From Clostridiaceae bacterium UBA4839 (lineage in GTDB: Bacteria; Bacillota; Clostridia; Clostridiales; Caloramatoraceae), in the NCBI GenBank assembly GCA_002400085.1, contig DHEX01000048.1, positions 15,403 through 30,491 on the forward strand: a stretch of 15,089 nt of DNA, written 5' to 3'. The notes beneath the pieces were generated by a model. It saw only the letters and a program-made list of their open reading frames with translations, did no database searches and was not told the origin of the DNA. Position numbers and translations under genes: made by a program. Of the stretch, positions 8,201 through 15,089 are shown piece after piece. The stretch's first letter is position 1. Each line of letters begins with the position of its first letter.

Positions 8201-9117
8201 ATGGGATAGATAGTTATGAAAATGGAGGAGTAGTTTATACTGTTACTGGAAATGGCAACCTTAAAAGAAATGTAAGCCCTGAAAATGGAGGCTTTTTATC
8301 CTACACTAAGTTTAACGTAGATGGCAATAAGGTTACTCATAAGTTTGTTCCAGTTACTGAAAATATTTCAATAGTGGATAGAGGAATTATAAATGGAGAA
8401 ATGGCAGCTACCGTAGGGGAAAATAAAAAGCTTAATCTTTTTGGTGATTTTTCTTCATTAAATGCAAACTATATAATTCCTATTAATGGATATAAGGATT
8501 TAGATGTTTCATGGGAGTCTGATAATCCTGATGCTGTTATGATTTCACCAGACGGGGTATTAACTGCAAAAAATCCCGGAGCTGCAAATATTGAAGCAAT
8601 ATCAGGAGGAAAATCCTATAGATTTAAAGTAATTTCATCAGCACAAAATGAAGTAAAACCTTATAAAATAGGTATTAATTTAGACTCTATGGTTTTAAAG
8701 CCAGGTGAAAACGAAAAGATCAATGTTAATGCTTATGATTTATATGGCAATTCATATTTAATAGATAATTCACTTGTTAAATTTACTGTACCTAAAAATA
8801 TCGGAGCAATTAATAATGGTGTATTTACTGCTTCTAAAGATGTTAATAGCGAAGTATTTGGTGAAATCAAAGCCTCTTATAAAAACTTTGATACTTCTGT
8901 AAATGTAAAGATAGCAAAAGAAAGAATTTATGGTATTGTTAATGCTCAGGTTTTAAACGTTAGAGATCATCCAGCTACAGGAGGCGGCAAAGTTATAGGA
9001 ACATTAAAATATGGTGATAAGGTAGAAATCGTGAGAGATATGGGCGATTGGTTAGAAATTTGTTATAAGGATGGAACTTACTATATAGCAAAACAATATG
9101 TAAATATAGTAGAATAG
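5239..9117 (+). CDS. Secreted multidomain phosphodiester glycosidase / metallophosphoesterase with SH3 domain
   Basis: Secreted protein of 1292 residues. Order: signal peptide (1-30, MNKRQIFNKL then a hydrophobic core ending AKA); NAGPA-type phosphodiester glycosidase domain (about 90-415; GINADFFN near 113, DGGGSTQM at 375-382); two Ig-like repeats (about 420-590); two further Ig-like repeats rich in SGVD/SGID and DKAGNK motifs (about 604-790); calcineurin-like phosphoesterase (about 800-1040; D815xQ, GD842xxD845, H943, GH986xH988); two more Ig-like repeats (about 1046-1227); SH3 domain (1229-1292; LNVRDHP). The usual GNHE/D motif of phosphoesterases is replaced by PGEFD (871-875). ATG 5239 follows AAGGGGG; the frame opens earlier at TTG 5203 without a ribosome binding site. 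There is no LPxTG anchor, so retention would be through SH3 binding to the wall. Known NAGPA activity removes a sugar from a phosphodiester; a cell-wall or teichoic-acid substrate is inferred. Confidence 0.88.
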   Translation: MNKRQIFNKLIAASLLTCFFAGAFPGYAKAAGSNLNQKVLYNKYIAKGINYTEKQVVDHDNGKKNRLNIVTADLNDNDVKVIFSKAKDKEKKAATLTDQIQREIFKGNNVVAGINADFFNMGTGFSTGPQISNGAIISCHEHRSEENIYPVFGIDKNNKPFIDNIHFNGKLTVLNQSDDTIDIDNVNREGYENSLILNTTQLNELNKIDFSNYAENGALTVVKGIKPPIMLGEEYEGVVESVGEGRSSVKIPEDGIVLASHGEKAEWVKAHLKQGDKIKIKLDYDKKDIKDAIGVYTCLVKDGRVLSNDEMVQNGANKSMVLARKSRAAIGITKDNKVIAITADAGNQGISDGVTFAEMAQMLKDMGAVYAAALDGGGSTQMNVKPCGEMDVKVVNSPSYGNQRALSNGILFASNAKRTNKLGSLEVCDDITIFKGSSYKFNLKGMDTNYNFVDLKDAPAKWELEGVSGTVDSKGQFTAGNASSGKVTATLDGIKASANVNVIDSLSSLGIQGSSLNLKKGDKYEFALNASNDSNVIISNSAAKWYVTGNIGTIDKNGCLTVNCEEGNGEVIARAGGKEAKITVNVSEKNGEESGNKYNEDNEAPSIYRFSPDYTIYGDEALISVKIKDNYSGIDANSIKVKLDDSFVDANFDEKTGTISYKAKGLEEGSHTFEAEAQDKAGNKTKEPFQRIFFVSYEKDTTAPAVSFISPLNGTSIKAGLPKISVNIRDTNSGVDLKDISITLDGKSLTPFYDETSGWAYVILDDTLPAGTHTVSVEAKDRKGNKSKQHTSSFNVEAPISPKDPDKFTVSVFSDTQGIDFASLFLKRTLEDESELVIINGDIIDYNELKIWEDELSGMFKVNPKPIMFAPGEFDLSKGNEENLMVEFGCTSPAYSFEYGNSLFISLNSAYENSIGFSDPTQFDYLKKILERNKKPNVFIFTHTPARDSFGLKNGMPEDDAENFENILAEYKKANKDKNINAISGHLHGIDSYENGGVVYTVTGNGNLKRNVSPENGGFLSYTKFNVDGNKVTHKFVPVTENISIVDRGIINGEMAATVGENKKLNLFGDFSSLNANYIIPINGYKDLDVSWESDNPDAVMISPDGVLTAKNPGAANIEAISGGKSYRFKVISSAQNEVKPYKIGINLDSMVLKPGENEKINVNAYDLYGNSYLIDNSLVKFTVPKNIGAINNGVFTASKDVNSEVFGEIKASYKNFDTSVNVKIAKERIYGIVNAQVLNVRDHPATGGGKVIGTLKYGDKVEIVRDMGDWLEICYKDGTYYIAKQYVNIVE

Positions 9118-9170
9118 GAAGCAAGTTTTCAGGTTTATGGATTGTAGCTACTAAATTAAGAGCAGAAGGC

Positions 9171-9216
9171 GGGCAGATAATAAATTTATTATTATTTGCC
9201 CACTTTATTTTTTTTG
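9171..9216 (+). terminator. Rho-independent terminator after the secreted glycosidase gene
   Basis: GGGCAGATAATAA pairs with TTATTATTTGCCC (9171-9183 with 9189-9201) as a 13-bp stem with one G-U pair and a five-base loop. It is followed by ACTTTA and a long T-run to about 9216. It closes the thioredoxin/glycosidase unit. Confidence 0.88.
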
Positions 9217-9251
9217 TCATATTTTATTTACAAATTTGAAATAAATTAATG

Positions 9252-9279
9252 TTGACTAATAGTCATTTTTACATATAAT
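9252..9279 (+). promoter_or_regulatory. Promoter of the tetR-MMPL operon
   Basis: TTGACT (9252-9257) and TATAAT (9274-9279), spacer 16 bp, close to the vegetative consensus. Predicted start is near 9286. One palindromic operator overlaps the -35 and another follows the start point, a classic layout for repression by the TetR protein encoded next. Confidence 0.75.
9253..9265. promoter_or_regulatory. Operator 1, candidate TetR binding site
   Basis: TGACTAATAGTCA is a perfect 6+1+6 palindrome overlapping the -35 element. It shares the TGAC...GTCA frame with the second site 46 bp downstream (centre to centre). Repressor binding here would block RNA polymerase. Confidence 0.65.
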
Positions 9280-9298
9280 AGATTTATATGGTGAAAAA

Positions 9299-9311
9299 TG
9301 ACCATTGGTCA
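9299..9311. promoter_or_regulatory. Operator 2, candidate TetR binding site
   Basis: TGACCATTGGTCA is a perfect 6+1+6 palindrome with 10 of 13 positions equal to operator 1. It lies downstream of the predicted start point and upstream of the ribosome binding site of the TetR gene. Confidence 0.65.
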
Positions 9312-9344
9312 ATAGTTCAATTAAAATATTAAAGGAGTTGTAAT

Positions 9345-9965
9345 ATGATGGATACTACTAAGGGCAGCAAGACATCTGAAAAAAAATTAGCTAAAGAAAA
9401 TGAACTATATGATGCAGCTTATGATCTTTTTATTTCTAAGGGGATTCATAATACAGCCGTAGATGACATAGTAAAAAAGGCTGGGGTAGCGAAAGGAACT
9501 TTTTATCTATACTTTAAGGATAAGTATGACATAATGGATAGAATTATTCTTAAAAAAAGTGCTACTGTGCTTATGGAAGCTACAGATGCTACTGAATCAA
9601 GGGAAAATTATAATGAGAATAAGCTTATTGAAAATATAATTTATTTTGTGGGCTATATTATCGAATATTTTAAAAAAAACAAAAAGCTTTTAAAGCTTAT
9701 TTATAAAAATCTTTCATGGGGGATGTATAGAAAAGCATTTGATGAGGATGAACATTATAAGGTGGTTAGAGAAAAGTTCTTTAATATTATAGGCAAAATA
9801 AATTTAAATGAAAAAGAACTTAAAAGCGTTGAAACGACAATGTTTATGGTGATAGAACTTACAGGCTCCGTTTGTTATAGCTCAATTATTCTTGAAGAGC
9901 CAGATACTATTGATAATATTAAGCCGGAGCTTTTTAAGATGATAAGTAAAATGTTGACTGACTAA
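9345..9965 (+). CDS. TetR/AcrR-family transcriptional repressor
   Basis: A 206-residue DNA-binding regulator of normal TetR length. The N-terminal helix-turn-helix is clear: ELYDAAYDLFISKGIHNTAV, then DDIVKKAGVAKGTFYLYFKD, roughly residues 22-66. The rest is the helical ligand-binding and dimerisation domain, without recognisable signature. AAAGGAG stands 8-9 bases before ATG 9345; a second ATG follows directly at 9348 and could be used instead. Two matching palindromes lie at its promoter, so it most likely represses itself and, through co-transcription, the MMPL exporter gene that begins 22 bp downstream. By analogy with other TetR-exporter pairs, the inducer would be a compound the exporter handles. 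The inducer is unknown. Confidence 0.92.
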   Translation: MMDTTKGSKTSEKKLAKENELYDAAYDLFISKGIHNTAVDDIVKKAGVAKGTFYLYFKDKYDIMDRIILKKSATVLMEATDATESRENYNENKLIENIIYFVGYIIEYFKKNKKLLKLIYKNLSWGMYRKAFDEDEHYKVVREKFFNIIGKINLNEKELKSVETTMFMVIELTGSVCYSSIILEEPDTIDNIKPELFKMISKMLTD

Positions 9966-9987
9966 ATTTTGACAAGGAGATGTGAAA

Positions 9988-12087
9988 ATGAGGAAATTTG
10001 GCAAATTTATTGCAAAGAACAGAGTAATGGTTATGATTATTGCTGTATTATTAGTTTTCCCTTCCATATATGGCATGAATATGACCAAAGTCAATTATGA
10101 TATGTTAACTTACGTTCCTAAAAACTATGATTCAGTTAAGGGGCAAAAGATACTTGATGAACAGTTTTCCAATGCTGCCAATTCAATGCTTATTATTGAA
10201 AAAATGCAGTGGAAAGATATTGTAGAACTTAAGGGTAAGATTTCAATGGTTGATGGGGTAGAAAAGGTTATATGGGTAAATGACATTATAAACTCCGACA
10301 TTCCAAAAGAAATGCTTCCTGGAGAACTAAAAGATACGTTCTACAGTAAAGATTCTACGATGATGATTATAAAATATAAAGAAACGGCATCATCTGTGAG
10401 AACACAAAATGCTATAAAGGATATAAGAAAACTTTTAAATAAACAGTGCTTTTTAAGTGGGGCATCAGCAGTTATAAAAGATACTAAGGATTTAGCTGAT
10501 AAAGAAACACCAATTTATGTATTATTAGCAGTTATATTTTGTGCAATAGTATTAGGACTTACTATGGAGTCAACATTTATTCCTCTTATATTCTTGCTTG
10601 AAATATTTTTTGCTGTAATGTATAACTTTGGAACAAATATATTCTTTGGTGAAATATCCTATGTAACAAAATCCCTCGCAGCAGTACTTCAGCTTGGCGT
10701 TACAATGGATTATTCAATATTTTTGCTTCAAAGATACACAGAGGAAAAACCAAAACATGAAGATAAGAATGATGCAATGGCAGAAGCTATTGAAAAGACC
10801 TTTGTTTCTATAACAGGAAGTTCACTTACTACTATAGCTGGATTTGCTGCACTTTGTGTAATGCAGCTTACAATAGGAAGAGATATTGGAATTGTTATGG
10901 CAAAGGGAGTTGTTATTGGAGTTATTTCAGTTATTACTATACTTCCAGCCTTGCTTCTTATATTTGATAAATTAATAGATAAATTTCATCATAAAACAAT
11001 ACTTCCAAGCTTTAGTAAGCTGGCAGATTTAGTTACTAGCAAATATAAAGTTTTTATTGCTTTATTCTTAATTTTATTTATTCCAGCTATATATGGTCAA
11101 AAGCATGTTGAACTTTATTATAACCTTGATGAATCACTGCCTAAGAGTTTACCTTCTATAGTTGCAACAAATAAATTAAAAGAAGACTATAATATGACGA
11201 CTACTCATTTTATTTTGGTAAATGATAATATACCAAGCTACAAAGTAAAAGAAATGTGCAGCAAAATTGAAAATGTAGATGGGATAACAAAAGTTTCATC
11301 TTATGATAAATTTGTTGGGCCTGCATTTCCTGAAAGCTTTGTACCTCAGGATATAAAAGATATGTTTAAGCAGGGTGGATATAAATTAGTTCTTGCAAAT
11401 TCAAAATATAAATCTGCAAGAGATGAAGAAAACGCACAAATTAATGAAATTAGAAAGATTATAAAATCCTATGATAAGGATGGTTATTTGGCAGGTGAAG
11501 GTGCACTTACAAAGGATATGATTGAAGTAGCAGATAAAGACTTTGAACGTGTAAATTATGTTTCAATCATTGCTATTTTTGTTATAATCCTTATAGTATT
11601 TAAGTCTCTGTCAATACCGGCACTGCTTGTTGCTGCAATTGAGCTTGCTATACTCATAAATATGTCAATACCATTTTATCTAGGACACTCAATACCTTTT
11701 ATTACTTCGATTATTTTAGGATGTGTACAGCTTGGCTCTACTGTTGATTATGCAATACTTTTAACTAGCAGGTATAGAGAGGAACTGCAAAATGGAAGGG
11801 ACAAGTTTGATGCTATGAAAATTTCAGTAAGTGAATCTGCAAAGTCTATAGTTTCCAGTGCATTTACTTTCTTTGCTTCAACAGCAGGAGTTGCTATAGT
11901 TTCTAACATCTCAATAATAAAAGTTATGTGTTTACTGCTTGCAAGAGGTGCACTGATTAGCATGGCTATAATATTATTCTTGCTTCCATCTATACTTCTT
12001 GTATGTGAAAGCTTTATAGAAGCTACAAGTAGTAAATCTTGGAAAGAGAAACCTGTTTCAAAGACAGAATTATCAAATGGGAGGTAA
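9988..12087 (+). CDS. MMPL/RND-family exporter
   Basis: Integral membrane proton-coupled transporter of 699 residues with the twofold MMPL layout: one membrane helix (about 12-30), an outside domain (about 31-172), a helix bundle, then the same pattern repeated (second outside domain about 375-530). The two halves carry the DY pairs expected of the MMPL proton relay: GVTMDYSIF (D241-Y242) and GSTVDYAI (D587-Y588). It is short for the group and lacks the coiled-coil insertion seen in longer Firmicute MMPL proteins. ATG 9988 is chosen because AAGGAG lies 8 bases before it; the upstream in-frame GTG 9982 is only 2 bases from that sequence. It is in an operon between tetR and a secreted heptad-repeat protein whose start is 4 bp past this stop. 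Likely exports lipids or hydrophobic drugs; substrate unknown. Confidence 0.9.
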   Translation: MRKFGKFIAKNRVMVMIIAVLLVFPSIYGMNMTKVNYDMLTYVPKNYDSVKGQKILDEQFSNAANSMLIIEKMQWKDIVELKGKISMVDGVEKVIWVNDIINSDIPKEMLPGELKDTFYSKDSTMMIIKYKETASSVRTQNAIKDIRKLLNKQCFLSGASAVIKDTKDLADKETPIYVLLAVIFCAIVLGLTMESTFIPLIFLLEIFFAVMYNFGTNIFFGEISYVTKSLAAVLQLGVTMDYSIFLLQRYTEEKPKHEDKNDAMAEAIEKTFVSITGSSLTTIAGFAALCVMQLTIGRDIGIVMAKGVVIGVISVITILPALLLIFDKLIDKFHHKTILPSFSKLADLVTSKYKVFIALFLILFIPAIYGQKHVELYYNLDESLPKSLPSIVATNKLKEDYNMTTTHFILVNDNIPSYKVKEMCSKIENVDGITKVSSYDKFVGPAFPESFVPQDIKDMFKQGGYKLVLANSKYKSARDEENAQINEIRKIIKSYDKDGYLAGEGALTKDMIEVADKDFERVNYVSIIAIFVIILIVFKSLSIPALLVAAIELAILINMSIPFYLGHSIPFITSIILGCVQLGSTVDYAILLTSRYREELQNGRDKFDAMKISVSESAKSIVSSAFTFFASTAGVAIVSNISIIKVMCLLLARGALISMAIILFLLPSILLVCESFIEATSSKSWKEKPVSKTELSNGR

Positions 12088-12091
12088 TAAG

Positions 12092-14263
12092 ATGAATAAA
12101 AAAATTATGTGCAAGATTTTAAGTATATCAATTGTTTCATCAATGTTAATTAATACTGCAGCATATGCAGCAGCACCGGTTAAAAAAGATGAGTCAGTTT
12201 ATGTAACTCTTACAGGTGAAGGAAATGAAAAGGATATAGTCGTAAGCGACTGGCTCCACTGCGAATCAGCGATAAATGAGGTTAAGGATTACTCTGAATT
12301 AAAAGATATCGTTAATGTTAAGGGAGATGAAACTCCAAAGGCAGAAGGAAATAATATAATTTGGGAATCAGATAAGCAGGATATATTTTATCAAGGGACA
12401 ACGGATAAGAAACTTCCTATTGAGGTAAGCGTAAGATATTTTCTTGATGATAAGGAAGTTGCACCTGAGGATATAGTAGGAAAATCAGGAAAAATTAAAA
12501 TAAGGCTTGAGGTTAAAAATAAAGATAAAAGGAAAGTAGATGTAAATGGTAAAGAAAAATTTGTTTATACACCATTTACAGTAGTATCTGTATTAAATCT
12601 TCCTGTAGATACTTTTTCAAATGTAAAATCTAACATTGGGGAAGTTACTTCTGACGGGAATAATCAAGCAATAGCTTTTGTTAGCTTTCCAGGGCTTAAA
12701 GAAAGCCTTAATTTAAAAAGTGATGCAGTAAATTTACCAGAGTATCTCGAGGTTACAGCGGATGTTAAAAAATTTACTATGAAACCAATAATGATAACTG
12801 CAACACCAGATCTTCCAGATGTAGGTGCATTTAAAAATGCCAAAAATGCAAATGAGCTTATTGATGGAATAAATAAATTAAAGGATGCAGCTTCACAATT
12901 AAGCGATGCTACAGGAAAGATTTCAAGCGGTAATAGAGTATTAGCTGATAATATTGGAAATCTAAAAAGTGGGACAGATAAGCTTCATGGAGCGTCTGGG
13001 GAACTAAAAAATGGCGCTGATAAATTAAATAATGGATTGAAAGAAGCCCAGGTTGGTTCGGGTGCAGTTTCAAATGGAACTTTAGCTTTAACAGATGGAA
13101 CATTAAAACTTGCAGGGGCAGCAGAGGAATTTGGAAAGGGAGCAGAAGGTTATTCAAAAGGTGCTAATGACTTTGCAAATGGTGCAGAAAAAACTGCCAG
13201 CGGAGTAGGGGAATTAGCAGAAAAATCAGGTGAACTTTCTAGTGGATTAAATGGCATTGTTACAGGAACTGAACAGATTAAAAATGGAACAGTACAATTA
13301 AGTGAAGGGGCAGGGAAATCACTGCAGGCAGCAGCTAAGTTAAAGGCAGGAAAACAAAGAGAATTAAATGCTGTGGAGCTTCTTATTAAAGGAAATGATG
13401 GGCTTTTAAAAGCTGCAGAAGAGCTTCAAAAAGTTCCTGTAGTTAAAGCTTTAGCTGATAAGATGTATGAAGGCCTTGTAAAACAAAAAGAAGGTCTTAT
13501 GGGACTTAAGGACTCAGGTCAGCAGCTTATTGCAGGACTTGATGAGCTCCAAAATGGAATTAAAGGTATGCAGTCAGCTTCTGATAAACTTACAACAGGG
13601 TTAAATAGTCTTCAGGAGAATCAGAAAAAAGCTGCATCAGGTGCAGGCCAGCTATCAGAAGGTGCAAAAGCATTGAAACCTGCAGCAGATGGTCTTAAAG
13701 ATGGCAGTAAAGGATTAAATGAAGGCGCCAAGAAGCTTGAAACTGGTGCAAAGGGTTTAAATGAAGGGGCTAAGCAGATTAAAACAAACTCAACTAAGCT
13801 TGCTGATGGATCTACTAAAGTAACTCAAGGGCTTTCACAGCTTCAAATAGGGAGCAGTGCACTTTCACAAGGATTAACTAAATTTGATGGTGGATTAAAT
13901 GATCTTTCAAAAGGCACATCACAACTTTTTGATGGTGCAAATAAACTTGCTGATGGTTCAAAAGAGTTAGATGACAAGATAAAATCCGCTAGTTCAAATG
14001 GACCATCAAAAGAAAGTGGAGACATGGTAAATAAGCTTTCTGATGTTCAAAATATAATTGATACAAAAGATGCTCTTATAAATCTATCAAATAATTATGG
14101 CACTTTTACTGGAATAGAAAAGGACATGAATGGAACTGTTAAGTTTATAATGAAAACAGATGAAATTAAGACTCCACAGGTTGAAAAACAGGATGATAAG
14201 GAAGTATCTGATGAAAATAGTAAAGGCTTCTTTTCATGGCTTAAACACCTTTTCCATAAATAA
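12092..14263 (+). CDS. Secreted heptad-repeat (xxxLxxG) coiled-coil protein, YhgE/Pip-like partner of the MMPL exporter
   Basis: Exported protein of 723 residues. A signal peptide (1-26, ending AAYA) is followed by a mixed domain without repeats (about 27-255). Then come two long tracts of Leu/Gly heptads (about 264-408 and 465-630, for example KSGTDKLHGASGELKNG), separated by a linker with few glycines (409-464). A short charged region and an amphipathic, basic end GFFSWLKHLFHK close the protein. The heptads match the xxxLxxG repeats found in YhgE/Pip proteins and in the outside domain of some MMPL transporters. Two tracts with a linker suggest an antiparallel helical hairpin. No transmembrane helix or LPxTG motif follows the signal peptide. 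GGGAGG inside the last codons of the MMPL gene serves as ribosome binding site, so the two genes are translationally close. A role as extracytoplasmic part of the exporter is inferred. Confidence 0.85.
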   Translation: MNKKIMCKILSISIVSSMLINTAAYAAAPVKKDESVYVTLTGEGNEKDIVVSDWLHCESAINEVKDYSELKDIVNVKGDETPKAEGNNIIWESDKQDIFYQGTTDKKLPIEVSVRYFLDDKEVAPEDIVGKSGKIKIRLEVKNKDKRKVDVNGKEKFVYTPFTVVSVLNLPVDTFSNVKSNIGEVTSDGNNQAIAFVSFPGLKESLNLKSDAVNLPEYLEVTADVKKFTMKPIMITATPDLPDVGAFKNAKNANELIDGINKLKDAASQLSDATGKISSGNRVLADNIGNLKSGTDKLHGASGELKNGADKLNNGLKEAQVGSGAVSNGTLALTDGTLKLAGAAEEFGKGAEGYSKGANDFANGAEKTASGVGELAEKSGELSSGLNGIVTGTEQIKNGTVQLSEGAGKSLQAAAKLKAGKQRELNAVELLIKGNDGLLKAAEELQKVPVVKALADKMYEGLVKQKEGLMGLKDSGQQLIAGLDELQNGIKGMQSASDKLTTGLNSLQENQKKAASGAGQLSEGAKALKPAADGLKDGSKGLNEGAKKLETGAKGLNEGAKQIKTNSTKLADGSTKVTQGLSQLQIGSSALSQGLTKFDGGLNDLSKGTSQLFDGANKLADGSKELDDKIKSASSNGPSKESGDMVNKLSDVQNIIDTKDALINLSNNYGTFTGIEKDMNGTVKFIMKTDEIKTPQVEKQDDKEVSDENSKGFFSWLKHLFHK

Positions 14264-14269
14264 ATTTCA

Positions 14270-14315
14270 GGGCTGCTTCAAGATATTGAAATCAAACAAT
14301 ATCTTGAGACAGCCC
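14270..14315. terminator. Long stem-loop between convergent genes
   Basis: GGGCTGCTTCAAGATATTG pairs with CAATATCTTGAGACAGCCC, a 19-bp stem with one C-A mismatch and one G-U pair and an 8-base loop. It lies 6 bp after the heptad-protein stop and 10 bp from the end of the opposite gene. The following T-tract is weak on both strands, so efficiency is uncertain, but its location suits a shared bidirectional terminator. Confidence 0.75.
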
Positions 14316-14325
14316 ATTATTTCAA

Positions 14326-14997
14326 TTAATTCTTTATATCAATTCCGCCAAAAATAGCTGTACATCGTACTTTTAAAACTTGAGAAGTATTTAAAACAGC
14401 AGAAGTAGCAGAAGTGTTTGTTTTATTTTCAAATCCACCAAAGATAGGAAATCCTGTTGTTACTACTTTCCAATCCGTTGGAACTTTTATATCTACACCT
14501 CCAAAGGCTGCAAAGGCATCAATAACAGCACCTTCATTAGATAATACTGCATTTCTAAGGTCAATATCCCCACCGCCAAATAATGCGGTTATACTGCCTC
14601 CTCTAAAATTGGAAGAAAAATTTTTAACGTTTATACCTGAAAAAGCAACAAAATAATCAATTATATCATCAGTTACTTCATTGGCATTTTTAAAAGTTGA
14701 ATGGGGTATTAAAACTTTTAAGCCTATAAGTATTAATATTACAGGCCAGAAAAATTCTCCTATGTGGATATTTGTTTCTAATTTATTGAGTTGTATAATA
14801 GTACCTATGGCTATGAGTATTATTGCACCAGTTTTTGAAGTGGATTTTTTAAATAGCTGCATGAATCCAATAATAATTATTATAAGAGGCCACCACGTGC
14901 TTATTATGGTTGAAAAATCAAAAATATTTAGCAGCTGACATATATACCCAACTCCTAATGCAACTAACAGGGCTCCAAAAAATTTTCTGCTGTTCAT
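14326..14997 (-). CDS. LiaF-like membrane protein (cell-wall stress response family)
   Basis: A 223-residue membrane protein. Four hydrophobic helices occupy about residues 5-105 (for example STWWPLIIIIIGFMQLF and FFWPVILILIGLKVLI), followed by a soluble C-terminal domain with repeated glycine-rich strands: ALFGGGDIDLRN, AAFGGVDIKVP, PIFGGFENKT and AIFGGIDIKN. This is the architecture of LiaF-type proteins, in which the C-terminal domain is known as the cell-wall-active antibiotics response domain. In Bacillus, LiaF restrains the LiaRS two-component system. No LiaR or LiaS gene lies within this window. The start ATG is preceded by AAAGGTGGG on the minus strand. It is convergent with the MMPL operon, so regulation is separate. 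Membrane location is firm; a role in envelope-stress signalling is inferred. Confidence 0.85.
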   Translation of the reverse strand: MNSRKFFGALLVALGVGYICQLLNIFDFSTIISTWWPLIIIIIGFMQLFKKSTSKTGAIILIAIGTIIQLNKLETNIHIGEFFWPVILILIGLKVLIPHSTFKNANEVTDDIIDYFVAFSGINVKNFSSNFRGGSITALFGGGDIDLRNAVLSNEGAVIDAFAAFGGVDIKVPTDWKVVTTGFPIFGGFENKTNTSATSAVLNTSQVLKVRCTAIFGGIDIKN

Positions 14998-15027
14998 ACT
15001 ATCCCACCTTTCCGATATTTATTAATA

Positions 15028-15056
15028 ATTATATAATAAGATATGAACAAATTAAA
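15028..15056 (-). promoter_or_regulatory. Weak candidate promoter for the LiaF-like gene
   Basis: On the minus strand TTTAAT (15051-15056) and TATAAT (15028-15033) are 17 bp apart, about 30 bases before the gene start at 14997. The -10 is perfect, but the -35 matches only three consensus positions and the region is very AT-rich, so a chance match is possible. Confidence 0.3.
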
Positions 15057-15089
15057 GGAAAAGTTATAATTTTTTGTAAATTATAATTT

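Noticed and set aside
12962..13960. Periodic DNA pattern that might suggest a tandem repeat or CRISPR-like array
   Set aside because: The periodicity is at protein level (heptads with varied codons). There are no identical repeats with unique spacers anywhere in the window.
12909..14025. Antisense frames across the heptad-repeat gene
   Set aside because: Their leucine/proline/serine-rich sequences are the mirror of the Leu/Gly/Ser-rich repeat codons on the plus strand; no start signals.
14414..14938. Two plus-strand frames opposite the LiaF-like gene
   Set aside because: They are shadows of a well-supported minus-strand gene, have no ribosome binding sites and no family resemblance.

Overview
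The window is AT-rich with short intergenic gaps, strong AGGAGG-type ribosome binding sites, GTG/ATG starts and Gram-positive envelope proteins (a LiaF-like protein, an MMPL exporter with a secreted heptad-repeat partner, a wall-binding SH3 domain). This points to a low-GC Firmicute, most likely Clostridium or a close relative. The species cannot be fixed from the sequence.

Layout. Positions 1-398 (minus) hold the 5' part of a histidyl-tRNA synthetase gene. A divergent intergenic region follows, with an 18-bp hairpin at 588-628. Next come two tandem ABC exporter half-transporter genes (732-2501 and 2609-4309), probably forming a heterodimer. Positions 4310-4721 have no convincing gene but carry a 144-bp element with 25-bp, internally palindromic terminal inverted repeats, then a promoter. 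From there run a cytoplasmic thioredoxin-fold protein (4722-5210) and a 1292-residue secreted protein (5239-9117). The latter joins a phosphodiester glycosidase (NAGPA) domain, Ig-like modules, a calcineurin-like phosphoesterase domain with an altered motif and a C-terminal SH3 domain. A rho-independent terminator ends this unit.

A second unit follows: a promoter with two similar palindromic operators, a TetR-family regulator (9345-9965), an MMPL/RND-type exporter (9988-12087) and a secreted protein rich in xxxLxxG heptads (12092-14263), closed by a long stem-loop. A convergent LiaF-like membrane protein (14326-14997, minus) ends the window.

Functional reading. Apart from hisS, most genes concern the cell envelope: export (ABC pair, MMPL), extracytoplasmic partners (heptad protein, NAGPA/phosphoesterase) and envelope-stress sensing (LiaF-like). 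The TetR-MMPL-heptad genes form a clear self-regulated operon. The thioredoxin-like gene and the large secreted enzyme also look co-transcribed. Several long ORFs open on TTG, GTG or ATG codons upstream of the real start; starts were moved to the codon placed correctly behind a Shine-Dalgarno sequence.

Most worth a second look: the glycosidase-phosphoesterase fusion, the split MMPL/heptad-coil exporter, a hairpin lying between a strong Shine-Dalgarno sequence and the thioredoxin start codon, and the short inverted-repeat element.
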